Shown here piece by piece: positions 44,450-59,400 of a DNA stretch of 64,000 nucleotides; positions within the stretch are counted from its first letter, which is position 1; each line of letters begins with the position of its first letter. Below the pieces are notes generated by a model. The model saw nothing but the letters and a program-made list of their open reading frames with translations. It made no database searches and was not told the DNA's origin. Made by a program: the position numbers and the translations under genes. This stretch comes from Todiramphus chloris collaris (lineage: Eukaryota > Chordata > Aves > Coraciiformes > Alcedinidae): the NCBI GenBank assembly GCA_025345505.1, contig JANVCC010010406.1:10282392-10346391 (forward strand), written 5' to 3'.

Positions 44450-47400
44450 CTAAAAGTCAAAGAAAGGAAAAAAAAAAAAAAAAAAACAGTAAGAGGTTAA
44501 AATAGACAATGCATACCTACACAACTTTTTAAAGATTGAATATCTTTTAAAACGTTATTTAAAAATGAGTTGTGTACACACGTTTAGAGAAAACCCTGAC
44601 CTTTTTGTTCCTTGTGATGGATTTGTACATTGCTGTCTTCTGCTTAAACCTCCTGAAAAGAAATTGTAAACAACCACAATTAATTATGTTAATAAAGAAA
44701 GAATGCTTCAGAAACTACACACATGGCAGAATTTTTTAAGAAAAGTTTTGAGTAAGCTTTTTTTTTTCTTTTATAATATAAATGAATTTAATCTGTCTCA
44801 AGGAGCAGGTGAATTTTTTTTTTATCTGCAGTTTGAATACTGTAGTTTATATTAACACTTTTAAATGAGTAAAACAAAAAGCCTTTACTTTACTGAATTT
44901 TAAGGAATTAGTTTGAACCTCATGGTTGTTTCCACAAATATTTCATCATAACGTAGCTGATTTTCAAACAGCTGGTTGAAAGCTGTATTTTTAATTCCTT
45001 TATCCATCAGGGGGAAAAAAAGACTCCGTGCCCCCAGTAAGTTTCTTAGTTAAAATAAAGCCTGTTTGCATACGTAACAACAATACTGCTTATAGATTTT
45101 TTATGTGTAAAAGATGCATGTCTTAATTGTGTTCTGATAATTGTAACACACTAGCATCTTACCTTCCTCTTATAAAGCTCCCAAGTTAGATTAGGGACAA
45201 GGTACTTTAAAAGATACTTAACTACCTGCACATGTCCTCTGATCTGGCCAAAGACTAACTCTTCATCAAAACCAGAAGCTACTCGAGTAAATATGCTACT
45301 GGTTTGGCATGTTACAGGTGGAGTTATGTTATATATTTTATTAGACATAAAACAAGCTTGCAAGTTCCTGCCGTTGTGCTCTAGTTCACAACATCTCTGT
45401 TTTTACCAGCACATTACATAATGGACCTTTTTTGTCAACTGAACCTCTGAAAGAATACAAGTTGAAGATACTTTAATTGATTTTAACCTAAGTACCAGTG
45501 GCCTTGCAAAGACCTTTCTGAACATGGCTGGAGGTAGCAAACACACAATTTACAAAAATGAACAGTAATTCCTGTTACCATCCTGGCAAATGAGAACCCA
45601 CTGTGTAATTACCATCATTCTTAAATCTAGTTCATCATGAAAACTGATTTGATTTTTTTTTAATTAAAAACATTCACTCTCAGCCAGGCCTTACTCAGAT
45701 GAACTAGTTGCAAAAATGTCAAAGCCCTGGCAAGTTCAGAGTATGCCATTACCAAATGATTTTAATTGTACAAGCACATAATTTTAATAATCAAATATAT
45801 CCTAATGCATATACTTACCAACTCTGTCTGAGTTTTCCATATTAGAAGTCTTAGTAGGAAAATCTTGTTTTTCTGTCAGCTCCTGAATAAGGCCTTTGTT
45901 TAAGCAGTCATCCACATGGCTGTTAAATGACACAAGACTGGTTGTTTTCTGTTCTGAATTACAAACTGGACAAACAAGAACACTGTCTTCTTTGGCTTCT
46001 AAGAAACAGGATGAACTAGTTTCTTCTGCATGTTCAGTCTTTTCAAAATGGTCTTCGTTGTCTAGTGAAGCTCTTCTGGGGAAGAGATGCTGCTTCATGC
46101 ACACGTCTCTAGCAATATCGCTAAGGTTGCTAGGCTGTCTCTCTCTGGGGGGTTTGTCAGGTATTATCTGAGTGAATTTTTCTGTGCTACTGCTGGTAGA
46201 GCTCTCAGATGCACTTGCAGACTGGTCTGTTTCTGTGAACTGATCTATTTTATTTTTTTGCCATTCATCAGCATTTTCACTTTTACATTGTGAAAGAAAG
46301 TTAAGCGTATTTTTGCTTGAATTGTCAGTCTTGGATATTTCCACAGTATCTTTGACAAAAGTCCCACTGAGACACTCATCAATATGCCTGTTAAGCTCTT
46401 CCAAATCATTGCTGCTTTGCTCCTCAAAACAAACAGGGCAGGTGAAGATCTTACACACATCAGAATTTTGTAAGTCTGTGACTTTCTTTGTTTCTTCCAC
46501 AAAATTTGTTGATGACTTCCTATCATGAAAGAGCTGCTTACTTAAACTTTCATTCAGAGAAAGATTGTCACTGTTTAGTTGCCTTGCAGTTCGCTTTGTA
46601 TCAAAAAAACTCCTTCTGGGAGATCCTTCTGAAATTTCTGTGAAATTTTCTTGGTTGGGTTTCCCTGGCTGAAGCCTAAGAAAACTAATTTCTTTTTCAG
46701 ATTTTAAGAAACTCCTAATGCTTTTTTGCTGGTACTTCTTCTCTTCTTCACTTAGAAATCCTGATACTCGTACACCTAATGATGAAAAAGAAACTTATAA
46801 TACCAATTTTAAGAAAATGTGATACTAATTCTTAGTTAACACCTTTTGACATATATATCCACTCAATAAACCTGCATTTTATCTCTAAACTGGGGCTGTA
46901 CTAGGGCAAATGGTAACAATGGATCACAAGGTCCATATAGTTTTATCAGACCCAAATACTTGCCCAATGATATTATAATTACAATATCCATGAAGTCTTA
47001 ACTTATTGCACCATAACACAAGGCTATAAAGGTAATATAGTTATATAGCATTCAGTATGAAAGTTTTGAAACTTCCCCACTAAGTTACATTTCTTTAGCA
47101 CATTCTAATACAATAGACAAGTAAGTTTTATGTGTCACTGAATGGTTAAAGCAGAATCACACAGGTCTTAGAATCAAAAGACAATTGACTTTTGACAGAA
47201 ATTTTCAAGTTTCGTGCAGAACATAGCATCTTCAAATTTATAAGCACTGTTATTTAAATGATTTGTTTCTATAAGAGGTTATGGACAGAAACTACCTGTT
47301 GCTGTGGTGCAAAGAGGATTTAAAAGCTCTTTTAAAGGCAGCAGAATTAAGCACTCCTATGTGTTAAGATTCTACTCTCATGCTGATGTGTGTATTGTTC

Positions 47401-50400
47401 CGGGGCTAACATGTGGTAGGAAAGGTACAATCTCAATTAGTAAAACATTCTCGAGTCACCATTCAGCATTCCAGACCTGTTTTACTTTGAAAAAAATAAC
47501 AGGGTAATGGAGAAAGGATAAATCAATGTGTATTGATTTTACTTTAGAGTACAGTCTATTACTTTATACACAATAAGATCTAACTCTGAAAAAGAAGAAT
47601 GAGTTTGAAATATTTTACCCATAAGCCTTATCCGTAAAGGATGAGGAGCAACACTGTCAATTTCTGTCCCTAACAATTCTTTAGCAACAGCAAATATTTC
47701 CTCCTCAGTAGAAACAGATGACAGCACAGTTGAAGCTCTTGTTTTCACTTCGAAGTTCACATTCTTTAGCTTCAAGGTAACAGTTTTACCCTAGGCAAAA
47801 AACAAAAAGTGGAAAAACAAGAATGGGGGAGGGGGGTGAAGTTAAGCATGTCATATGCAGCACAGAAACAATGATTATGTAGCATCTATATACATGCCCC
47901 AAGGCCACAGTAAAGACTGTTCACCTATCTGTCTACAGCAAGAGGCATTGCCAAGGACCTGTCTGCAAGATTCTGCACTCGCTCCTAAACTGCTGCTGAA
48001 GTTGGATTCTCTGAACTGGGTAATTTGGCTGTGGTTCCCTGCAGACCATCTGCCACCAGTGCATGTTGAATAGACTTCATGTTCTGACTACAGTCACAAC
48101 TTCTACCCTGTCTACAAAAAATTATTTCCTCACTTGGAAACTTGCACTGCTAGATACCTTAATTTTACTGGGAAAACTACTAAGGGAGTATAAGTGATAT
48201 CCAAATAAGGATTTACTGAAAACTTCCTTCCTCCTGCATGGTGCTATCAGAGCCACACACAGCATCTGTGTTTGGCATAGATACTCCCCTGGCAACACGT
48301 TCCAAACCATTTTTGTGATGTAGCTGTCCATCCAAATGTAAATAAATGGTACTCCTTTTGTGCCAGTGCCTTTGTAAGCTTATCCCTTTGTCCTTCTTAG
48401 CTGATGACTTCCCTTTCGACTTGTCATCTTTTGAGACAATCTTTTATGGCTAAAGAAGACTAATCACAGCTCTTTTATGTCTTGAATGTTATTCCTTGCT
48501 TTACCACAAAGACCTCGATAGAAAATATTAACTGTTCTTTCCCGATGATAAGAAATCTGGGGAGAAGACGTATAGGGACTGCTACCACCATTCATAGCAT
48601 TGAGTGGCATGAATAACTTGTCAGCAAGTCTGGGATATGTGAACTTCTTAAACAACACTACTGGCTACTGACGGGATTCTGTATCACTATGGGAGAGAAG
48701 CAATGGTTTAGATACATTAGTATTACATAACTGAGCAAACCAAAGCTCACAGACAATCAATGCTATTATTTGTCTATAAAAATGGGGTTTAGCATAAAAT
48801 GTTTATATGACAGATACTGTGGTTAATTAATTTCTTTTTTTCCCATATATATTGTTAGATAGCCACCTGAAGAATTATCAACATACTACCTAAATCATTT
48901 TAAACATCTGAAAATTAAAGCATGGAGACTTCTGAAGATTGACTGCATGGTATGATGCTGCTGAAAGCATTCACACTAACGCTGCTGCAGTTAATAAGCT
49001 GGAATGCGAAGTGCTGTCCTTTTGCAAGTAAACAGAGAATAATATAAATACCTTAAGTCCCTCTTTCTGTAGCTCTTGAGCAAGGTCTTTACAGAGTTCT
49101 CGACACAAGCTGTATTGGTCTTCTGCTGTGTTTATTTCACTGAATGTTCTAAGGTAAAAATAAGATTTTTTTTCAGTAAGAATCCTAAAATTTGTTCACT
49201 GGCTGACATCTAAAAGCATTTCTTGTACAGTTAAACAAAACTACATCAGAAGAAGGTGGTATAGGTTTGAGTGCTTACTTTACGGAAAAATAAATATTCA
49301 TATTATACAGAAATATCTGTGCACATTGATGTGTTTCAAAATGTTTGTAAAGCCCTTCAAATAATGAAGTAATTTGTCTTTCCATTTTTTATGCATTGTT
49401 TAAAAACGTATCAGATTTAAGGCCACTAATTGTTAAATATTTGCAAGAGAGAATACTAACACCAAATGAATGCATGGAGCCAGACAAGCTATTTGTATTT
49501 AATCTCCTTTGTACAGTGCTGTGTAACATCGTAAGAAATAAAGGATTAGAAAGTCAACATCAGAACCAAGTATCAGAAATAAATAATGCAGATGCTAAAA
49601 CAAAGATGACAGCTAGGATAATTACGTATAGACTCAGAGGAGGAAAAACTATACTTTTGCCAAAAAAGGTTGCTAACTGCTTTTGCAAGAGCTTCAGTAT
49701 TATTTTTCTGTAGTGCATCTGCTTTTTAGTACTATTGTGAGTGGAAAGGCAACCTTCAGTTAGTAGTGGTTGTAAGGGAATCAGGAAGCAAAACTACAGC
49801 TGCCAGACGCTTTTGCAAAGGTCTCACAGATCCACTGTTTTGTGATGGGCTTTAAGAGCGTAAAGTCCCCTGTAGCTACACCAGATTTCACATCTTGTAA
49901 GTTATATTCAGGTTAACCAGATCACATTGAAATGTCATCCTCTATTATGATTCACATGCCGTAAGAATGTTTGCATGCTGCCAAACTGATGGGAAGAAAA
50001 TTTTCCTGTGGGTCTTGTGCCATTATCCAAGGAGTAACTCATGTTACTCTGGCAACGCTGCAGTAACTGGGAAGCTGTAGAAGTCCTACATTTGGAAGGG
50101 GCAGGACAGGATGCTGTTTCAGGCCCATCTCTTCTTACCTGCCCCACCGCCCCAAAACTAGTTTCATTATCTCAGCAGCCCATTGACTAAATGGTCTAAA
50201 ACCATTTCCTTTAGGGAAAAAAGATGAAAAGGAAGAAAGAAAAGCAGAAAGGTATAATATATTATCTGTCTTCCTCCAAACCAGCACAAGACTACAGACA
50301 TAATTTCTCAGCTCTAGTGGCGGCAAACCTATGTGCTTTGCAAGTCTATCTTATGCCGTACTTGCTATATGCATCTGCAGGCTGCTAGGCTGATAGTGAC

Positions 50401-53400
50401 ATCAAACTGGAACATATAAAAATAAATCAAGCCCTTATATATTTCCACCCTATATTATGGCTTAAAGTCCACTCTGATGTATTAGGAGAATCAGATGATG
50501 AGAAAAGAGAACGTAGAAACTGCCAGAAGTACCTCCACAGTATTCTGAAGCCAAGGAAAAAGGTAAGAAAAGCTTGAATCCTATTTAGTGAGCTTGTGGT
50601 TATTTTTAACACACAATTAAATTAGATGACCAAGAGAAGTATACATTACTTGGCATTAAGTAGATTTAGTGATGGATGTAATCTTTTTTCAGTATTAAAG
50701 AGGCATACCTTTCAGTGCTCATACTTTTTCTTTCTCCATCCCTTTAAAGAGAAAAACAATTTATTATACTTACTTTACCTACAACTATTATCTTTTCCAT
50801 AAACTCTCACTCAACCAGCCATGATGCAATGACTAACAGCAGTCTCTTGTATGGATGTTTTGGGTTTTTTAAAAAAAACCCAAACAAACAAACTTAAAAC
50901 TACTGTAGGTGAAATAAAGACAGATCAGCCACAGACATCAATAAAAATAAAGTTTGTAAAAAAACTCCGTGAAAAGTAAAAAACTGCTCCCCTCTCATAA
51001 CAGGAGTCTTATTTAAAACCAAAACTGACTACAGGTCCTGTGCTGTCTCCTCTAGCTGTCATTGTGAAACACTGCTATTAAAATCTTGAACATACTATGT
51101 ATATTTGAATATTTTTTTATCTGTTTGCTATGACTAAACTCTGGCCTGTATTAAAGGTGATGTATTAAGGCTTTGTTTGTTTGTTTTTTCTTTTTTCTTT
51201 TAATTGAGATCATCCTTTAACAACTCTTCTGCATAGGAGTTCCTCAGAGCATTTTTGTTTTAGGTCTTTCTTCTGCTTTTAAGTATTGGAAATAACAAAT
51301 CTGGTATCCTCCTATTTTCCTACAAGAAGGCAGTCAAATCAATGACTGTAAGAGAAACCATTTACTGATGACTCAGGTGTTGGCATGTTAAGGCCTTGTT
51401 TTCACCCCACTAAAAATCACTGAAATCAAGTTGGTGCTTATAAAAAACAATACATTTGTTAGACAACACCATTAAAAATGTGTTTCTCTTCACAAAAAGA
51501 GAATCTTCACTTTTGAAATGCACCTTTTTTTTTTTTTTTTCTTAACATAATAGGAAATTCCCCAGACGGTAGAACATCTAAGCAGGGTGAATAAAGGGAG
51601 GGTACACCAATTACTAAAGGACTATTTGAGATGGCATTTTCTTAACAAAAACAAGTATTTGGAAATCCACATTTTATCTTTTATCAAGTCACCTTCGGGG
51701 AGTCAATGTTGCTGAATATTTTGTTTCAAGTCAACATACTTCTGAAGAGAGAAATAAAAAGTACCACAAAGATTCATGTGGGCAAATTACTGGCCCACAA
51801 AGTACTAACTGTATATATTATTTTGTAGTCACATTGAAAAAAATGGAAGATCTATTACTGTCTGAGAATAAAGAACAGGTCTTTCAGAAGTACATAAGAC
51901 ACTTTGGAACAAGCCGTTTTTAAACAGACTTTCAGCACTTGGGGAAGGATAAAAGGATATTTAAGGAAGTAATATTTAAAAGAAAGGCCTCAATCCTAAA
52001 TGAAGACTCTTGGTTACACATACAGCAAAATGCTATGCTTGGGGTTTTATTAAGAGCAAGTGTTCCATTTCTGTATCCAGGACAGGTTTAGAAATGACAT
52101 GTACTATTGAAAAGAATGATTTGCTAGTAAGACTGATTTGTCCCCTCCAAAACAGGAGGCTAAAAAGCCATTAAAGTAGTATGATCCTTAAAGGAATAGA
52201 TATGAAGAAGGATGTAAAAATCTCCAGTTCTATTCCAGCGAATTCACAAGTTGATAGTACAAATATGTACATAAACATGATAAGGGACAGAGAAACTTCA
52301 GTTACTTTCATTAGAAATATGAGAATTTACCATGAGAGAAGATCAACAAACAATGCTATTTTCGTTACAATCATATGAGAGTAATAAAAACGAGTGAATG
52401 TATAGTGCTTTTCTAGAATAAACAGGACTGAACACCTCTGCTTAGGACAACTCATGTCTCTTTATCTGATTTAATAATTATGAGGGTATTCTGAGTCACA
52501 TTAACTTTATATAACTATACACAACTTCTCTGAGAGTCTTTTTGGATTTCATATGTTAGACATGGCTGTACAAAATTTTCCACCTTAACGTTTGTCTGTT
52601 TTGTGTATCTTAGCCACAAGTATCAGAGATCTTTAAAAACATATTCAACAAGCCAAATTTTCATAATATATGTTTGTCAATAAAATATGCCCTAAAATAT
52701 ATAGCATGTAACATAAAACAAGCAAAAATTTAGAAAAATGTAAATGCAAGAGGGAAAAAAAAACCCCTCAAAACATACTTTTCCAAATGTGTTGAACCCA
52801 AACCAAGGGAAATATCCAAGAAATTACGCCAAGATGCTTCTGAAAAAAGAAGAGAAAGCAGTGCCCTCTGCTGGTAAAGTTCTGAGCAAGTCACAATTCC
52901 AAGGGCTTTTAACATCTTCTCTGTTACTTTTCCTATACCTGGCACCTGCAAAAGAGTAAGTATCGTTATGTTGGAAACTTCCCATTTATAGATGAAAAAT
53001 CAAGAGCAAACACAACAGCAGATTACCTAGAAAAGTATATTTCTTCAGCAGCAATCTTGCTTTGAGAACATAACAAACATATTATGATTGCACAGTAAAA
53101 ATCATGGAATCTCTTACCTTTCTAATGGGCAAATCTTTTAGGAAGTCTAGCACTGCTTGTCTCTCAGGAGCAATTCTGAATTGCCCATTAGGTTTATTAC
53201 GATCACTGCACATTTTTGCTAACATGGTATTCGGCGCTATTCCTTAAAAACAAAACATTAAAAAAAAATACAAGATGTTCAATTTCAACTATACAATACT
53301 TAAAAGCATACAAATAGCCTACACGTTTGGCAGAGACTAAACATAGGCAATATGATAGCCAAATTTGTTACAATTCTGCAAAAACATTTTGTAATAGACA

Positions 53401-56400
53401 TGTGAAAACACAAATACGTGTGGTAGATTAAGTATAATGGATGCACCAGATAAAGTGTACCTACTATTTTAAGATAGGGTAACACAACATGTGCTAATCA
53501 GTCATGAGGGGTTAAATAACAAGTGTTTAAAAATAGCATCAGTTGCATGATTGAACAACTTTATGGTGATGATAATGGTAAGACAAAAGGAAATGCTTAC
53601 AACAGTATTTACAATGCACTCTTAACAAGGAGATATTTCTTCCTTGTATTTCAGAAAAAATACTAAATTAATTTTGACAAACTGTAACAAATTAAAGTCT
53701 TTTGTTGGCTACCACTTCTACGTAGTCACTCAGAAATATTACGTCACTCAGAAATATTATGTATTTCACTGATACTGGTCGGGGTGAGGAGGATTGCTCT
53801 TTTCTGTGAAAGTAACTGCTTTTACAGATGAACTCTGGAATTATTTTAGCAAGAAAAATAGAATTATTCTGTGCTACAACCTTAGTGGTCTAAATTTTTA
53901 TTTTCTCACCTATCTAATGTATTCAAGATGGTAGAAGTAATTCTATTTCTTATTGGTTATCACTATTTTTTCAATAAGCCTCCTAACTTTGATTTTCAGG
54001 CTTAAAATCCCTGATGCACTTAGAAAAGCTTTGTCTGTTTTCTAAACCTTAACTTATCCTTAGGAATACAAAATTTCAGTAGAAGAAAATTATTATTTTG
54101 TTACCACTCATGACATAACTTACATGGGGGGGTGGGAGTGTGTGTGACTCCTCCTCCTTCTTCCTACTAGCTGTTCCTTTAGCCCTGCTTACACTCAACA
54201 CTTCCCCAGCCTTCTGTGTCTGCTTCATAAAGCTCAGCTCTCCCTATGCCTCACTAACCTGGTTAACAGTTTGGATGGCATCCAAACTAAGTGGCTACGG
54301 ACAGACACTTTTTTTAGTGACCTAATCCAGATTATTATCAAAAGAGTACAGATTTACAGGTAGGTAGCCTGAAGCCAAAAGATATAAAACTTGAGCAGTA
54401 AATATTAAAAAGCTAATGAATAGTTTATTAACTTCAACACATATTTACTTCTCTGAGAACTAACTTTTAAATGAACTTTGATATTGCCTTAAGCAAGGAA
54501 CAGTGTGGGGAATTGTTAGAAGTACTTAACAGTATGGATCTGCTATTCAAACTAACAACAATTTAGCAGCCAGTGACAGATTTGACTGTAAGTACTGGCT
54601 TATGAAAAAATAACAGTGCTAAGATTAGCTCCTGAACGTACTGGTCATTCTTCCATACTACAAGAAGAAAGAATGGAAAAGATGATATAACTGTTTCTAT
54701 GACTAAGAAAAAAGCAGACAAAAAAACAAGAGTGGCTTTGATAGCCATAAAATCTCTTGAAATGCTTGAAAGTCAGAGTCTTTGCAGACTTGCAAAGACA
54801 GCATTAATTCTTTGCAGCACAAGAATGCTGTGGTAATGCTAATTTCTTAATGCTCTCTGAAATTAGAGTAGAAGACATTGCAGAAATACAAAACTCATGT
54901 GTGTCTGAATACCTGCACTAGCAGTCAGCTGAGTTTTCTGCTCAATCCTAAAGCGAATTTCCCTCACAACTTCCTCTGCAGATGTTCCAAAGACAACTGA
55001 ATTTTCCACCGATTGATCTTTTTGTTTAGGATGGTCATCCATCAGAGCTGTATTTTCTTCAAACAGTACCGGTGAGGAAGAGTATCCACCTTCATTAGAT
55101 TTGGCAGACATATCATCTTTATCTGTGTCTGGCAGAAACACAAACAATTAATCAATACATATAAAACACATGCTTTATTGATTTCCTCCTGCAGTGGCTC
55201 AGGAGAGTTCATTAGCAGCTTTATTCTCTTCTGTTTGGAAAACAAACAAAAAATTTGGCCAAAGCAATTGCATTTGCTTTTCTGTTTGAAGAACAGAGAG
55301 TGTTAACGGCTTCGTTCTTAATACAATTTGAGTATGGCTGATATTGGAAGAGTTGGCTCAGAGACTGGACATACCTTCCAGAAAAGCAACAAGTTTTAAA
55401 GGCCTGTTGCTGTAGCAGCAGAAAAACACCAACATTTGTCATTATTTTTGTTTCCTGTTTAAGTAAAGGCCAGATGCTCTTTATTTATTTATTATTTTAT
55501 TTTTATTTTGTGGAAATAGAAATCTTTTGCAGAAGTTCTTTCAATATTCTCCAAAGAAAGTTAGTGTTCTGGACAGTCTGGTAAGCTGCTTGTCTTCAAC
55601 TGCAGACATGGCAGAACAAGTAATGTGAGCAGCCCTTTAACTACAAACTTTACTATTATGGTTTCACATTCCAAGTGCTTGCTTGTGTTTCAGAAGAACA
55701 AAGATGCCAGGGAAATATAAAGAGGCACATGACTACACATCAGTGACTACACTTTCTATTCTATCAAGGCTTTTCAAGAGTAGTGTATCCTTTGATTACA
55801 CTTTTAATGGCTATGCAGAGAATTTTTGAATGCTGAGAACCAATGTTCCAGTTTCTCCATAAATCAACCATTTGTATGACTCCTCCTTTTTTATGATTCC
55901 CAACTGGGTGTACAGTTGTGGATGTGGTTCCAACTCCATCTTCTACAGCCAAGTGAAATCCAGTCATATCCTAAGGATTACTGCAACTCCTATTGTGCTC
56001 ATTACTTTAAACATTTTTAGTCTTGTAAAATAATCATGTAATTAGAGCTTACACACACAGTCTTTGCAGACTATTTCTCACATTTCTGATCTACAGGACT
56101 CACTATAGTATCTTCAGACACATCTTTGCAAAATACAAATAATCTTTAGAACAGTACATTTATTTGTTCTATATCTCCTTGAGTCATAAGATTATAACTA
56201 CTTATAAACAAAATTATCATGTTGAAAAATACACACCTGAAATATGAAATTGGGTTTAGTAAGCCTAGTACCGCTTTTCACATTTTACTCAAAAAACCCC
56301 CCAAAAACCGTCCAAGTCCAAATCATAAGCAGCATACTTTTTATGCATACATGAGTAGCAGGGAAAGTTAACCTCTAAACTAACAAATCAAAGGTAGAGA

Positions 56401-59400
56401 GCATATGGGAAGATGTATTATGCGAGGGCTTAAGTATCTACACTTTCAATGTGTGCAGTTTATCCAAAGCTTACGTTATATGCATGTATGGATGGTATCC
56501 CCTGCTCTCAACCCACCGTTAGTGTGGTTAGCCCAACTACTGCCATTTTATAAGCCAAGCAGCCATTCTCTGGGATGGAGCAGGTCACGTATTTGTTCCC
56601 TTTCCCCTCATTATCAGGCCTTGAAGGTCCTGTGCAGCGAGCAGACAAAACAGACTTTTTCTTCCCCTCCCTACCAGCCTCAGGGTTCCTGGACACGAGT
56701 CCAGACTCCCTTCCTTACCAGCCTGGAAGGTCCCAGGCACCCAGCTGACCTGGTGTTGTTGACAACCCCACCACAGAGCTGGGAAGCGTAACAGCACCCA
56801 GAGCACTGCCTGTAGAACCAAGCAGTTTTGACTCCTAAGGGGGAATTTGGACCAGAACACTGGCTACTGACGGTGAGACCAAGATCCCCTGGCAGCCAGG
56901 GTCACCTCCACCACCATCTGCTTCCTCTAGGGACTGCGAGACTGACTCATATTCTTTCATACTATTTTTGACTCTACTTATGATTGTTATGCTCACACAG
57001 AAAACCATGTATTAAGATTTGTCCCAATCTGCAGAGGGTCTAGGTGATTAGAAATTACAAGTTAAGTTGTATTATAAATTCTGTCTCACTTAAGTGATCA
57101 GAAATTATGTAAAATTGTACTGTGAATTCTGCATTGTGCTACTTATAGATACTACTAGATTGATTCTGCCTGTAGAAATCCTGTGCTATTCTAATCACAA
57201 ATTCTGTGCTACACTGATCATAATTTCCTGTTAAGAAAATAAAGCTGAAATTTTAAGTATGACTTAGTGCCATTATCATTCTGCCAACGATCCCTAAAAG
57301 AAACTGTTTGTCTCTTCAGTGTCAGGTAACTGCGTGAAAAGAAAGTAATTTGCTTACCTTTTTCTGTAGTGCTTCCTGTGCTAAAAAAGAATCTTCTCTT
57401 ATGTTCAGGCCAGTTCAGTCTTTCCTCCAAGTGCTCTGTTATGTTCAGGTAGGCTTCATCTAGGCCCATGGGCATAAAATTGGGATCGTATTCAGTGAGT
57501 ATTTCTCTAACCTTAATAAATACATAGTTAAAAGTTTAAAGCCTTGTTGCTGTAAAAGAAGATCTTGACACACAATTATGTGAACAAATATACTCTGAAA
57601 CTTCAAGATGACCAGTGAGTGTTAAATATATTTATAGAACAAATTATTTATTGATATTAGTAGATTATAGTACCGCTTCTCACAAGTAGTGAGTACTGAG
57701 AGATGAACAGATTTTGAGCACTGTATTCTACTGCAGAGGTCATTAAGATCAGTGTGTAAGGACTCCACAGGCATTAGGTTAACAGACACTGCAGTAATCA
57801 CCTGAACAGAACTCTGGGGACCAGGGAACTCAGCAAAACACATGAGCTGACACACCTTTCTGTGCACTGTCAGACATCACATATGGAAAGGTTAAAAAAA
57901 ACCACAACCTATGTTTAAAATTACATTCAAACTTAAGTTATAGATAATGTTTTAGAGCACTGCTTAATGCCACAGGCAAAACTTGTTGGAAAAATCTTTA
58001 GTGATAAGTGCATTTTCACAAAAGGCAACATAATAAATCAAATGGTCAAAATAAAATCTCTACCCTTTCTCCTCTTTCTCCCTCCCCTTTTTTTTATTGT
58101 TTTCTTTTTTCTTTTTTCAACAAGGAGGAAAATCTGACTCCACCACGTTTATCCGTTTTGGTCAAACTCTTAGGTATCACAACATCTGTTCACATGCACT
58201 TCATCTTTCTGAAACTGATTAAAGATATGATTCACTGCTCAACTTTTAGTGACAAAATGAAATAAATTTAAATATTTTTAATCCAAATCCCAATAGAAAA
58301 ACATAACTAAAAGACAAAATCACCCTAAACCTTTAATACTTTACCCCATTAAACAACAAATGAAATACGTATCGTAAAGCTCAAGATCCTTAACAAGTTC
58401 AAACCCATTCTGAAATACTGATATTTATATATGCTTTTTTACAACAGAAGTGAGAAAAATCAAGTAAGATCAAAATAAGTAATTAGATTACATTATCTGT
58501 GTGAAGAAATTGAGCCTTCATAAAAATAAAGAAATAAATTTTGTCATAATTTTATTGAAGTCAGACTTGTGCCACGTACCAGTTGATGATCTACAAAAGA
58601 CCTTTTTCTTTTCTTTATTTTTTTTAACATGATTTTATGTATCCTAAATAATTCTCCTGTCACTAAGTAACATTACTTGTGTTAAAGCAAAATGTGATTT
58701 CTGTTCTCCCTAACTTTTTGCTTTTTATTTCAAGTCCCTTCTCCAAAAACAAATGCATATGCATTCAGAGCTCACTAATGCTCTTTGCTTCTCCCTTCTG
58801 TAATTAGCATTCAAAATGATTATGTACTGTATGAATTATCTCCATGTTTCCTATGAAATTGCAGCGTCATAGTAATTAGGTTATGCTCCATGGTTTTACA
58901 GTTTTCAGAATAATAAGGCTAAGGTGGTATCACTAGCTCACTACACAGTTTTGAAAAATCTCTTACCAGCATCACTACTGAGTTCATTAAAATGGCAAGA
59001 TGGGTGAACACAATGTTATTTCATCTCCTTGCCCAAAAGCACCAATGTATCGTTTATGTTCAAAGCCACATCAGTGAAGAATTTAGTATTGAAACGACCA
59101 CTTCTCATTTTATCTAGAATTCATGTATTGATAGAGCACACTGTCTTTACATTAGAAAGCACTTTCAGACTCACCTTTTTACTCACTTGGCCGTATTTTT
59201 CAAAGTTTAACGGTACTATAGTTAGATGTGGACACAGCTTTTTGGCAATAAATCCAGGCATGGCTGCACGAACACCAAATCTCCTAGCATGGTAATTTGA
59301 GGTGGACTTAGGAGAGATTAAGTAAGTTTAGCATTCAGTAATCAAGTTTTTCATGAAGTTTAGTGTTAAATAATCAAGTTCAGATCATGTATCTCCACAA

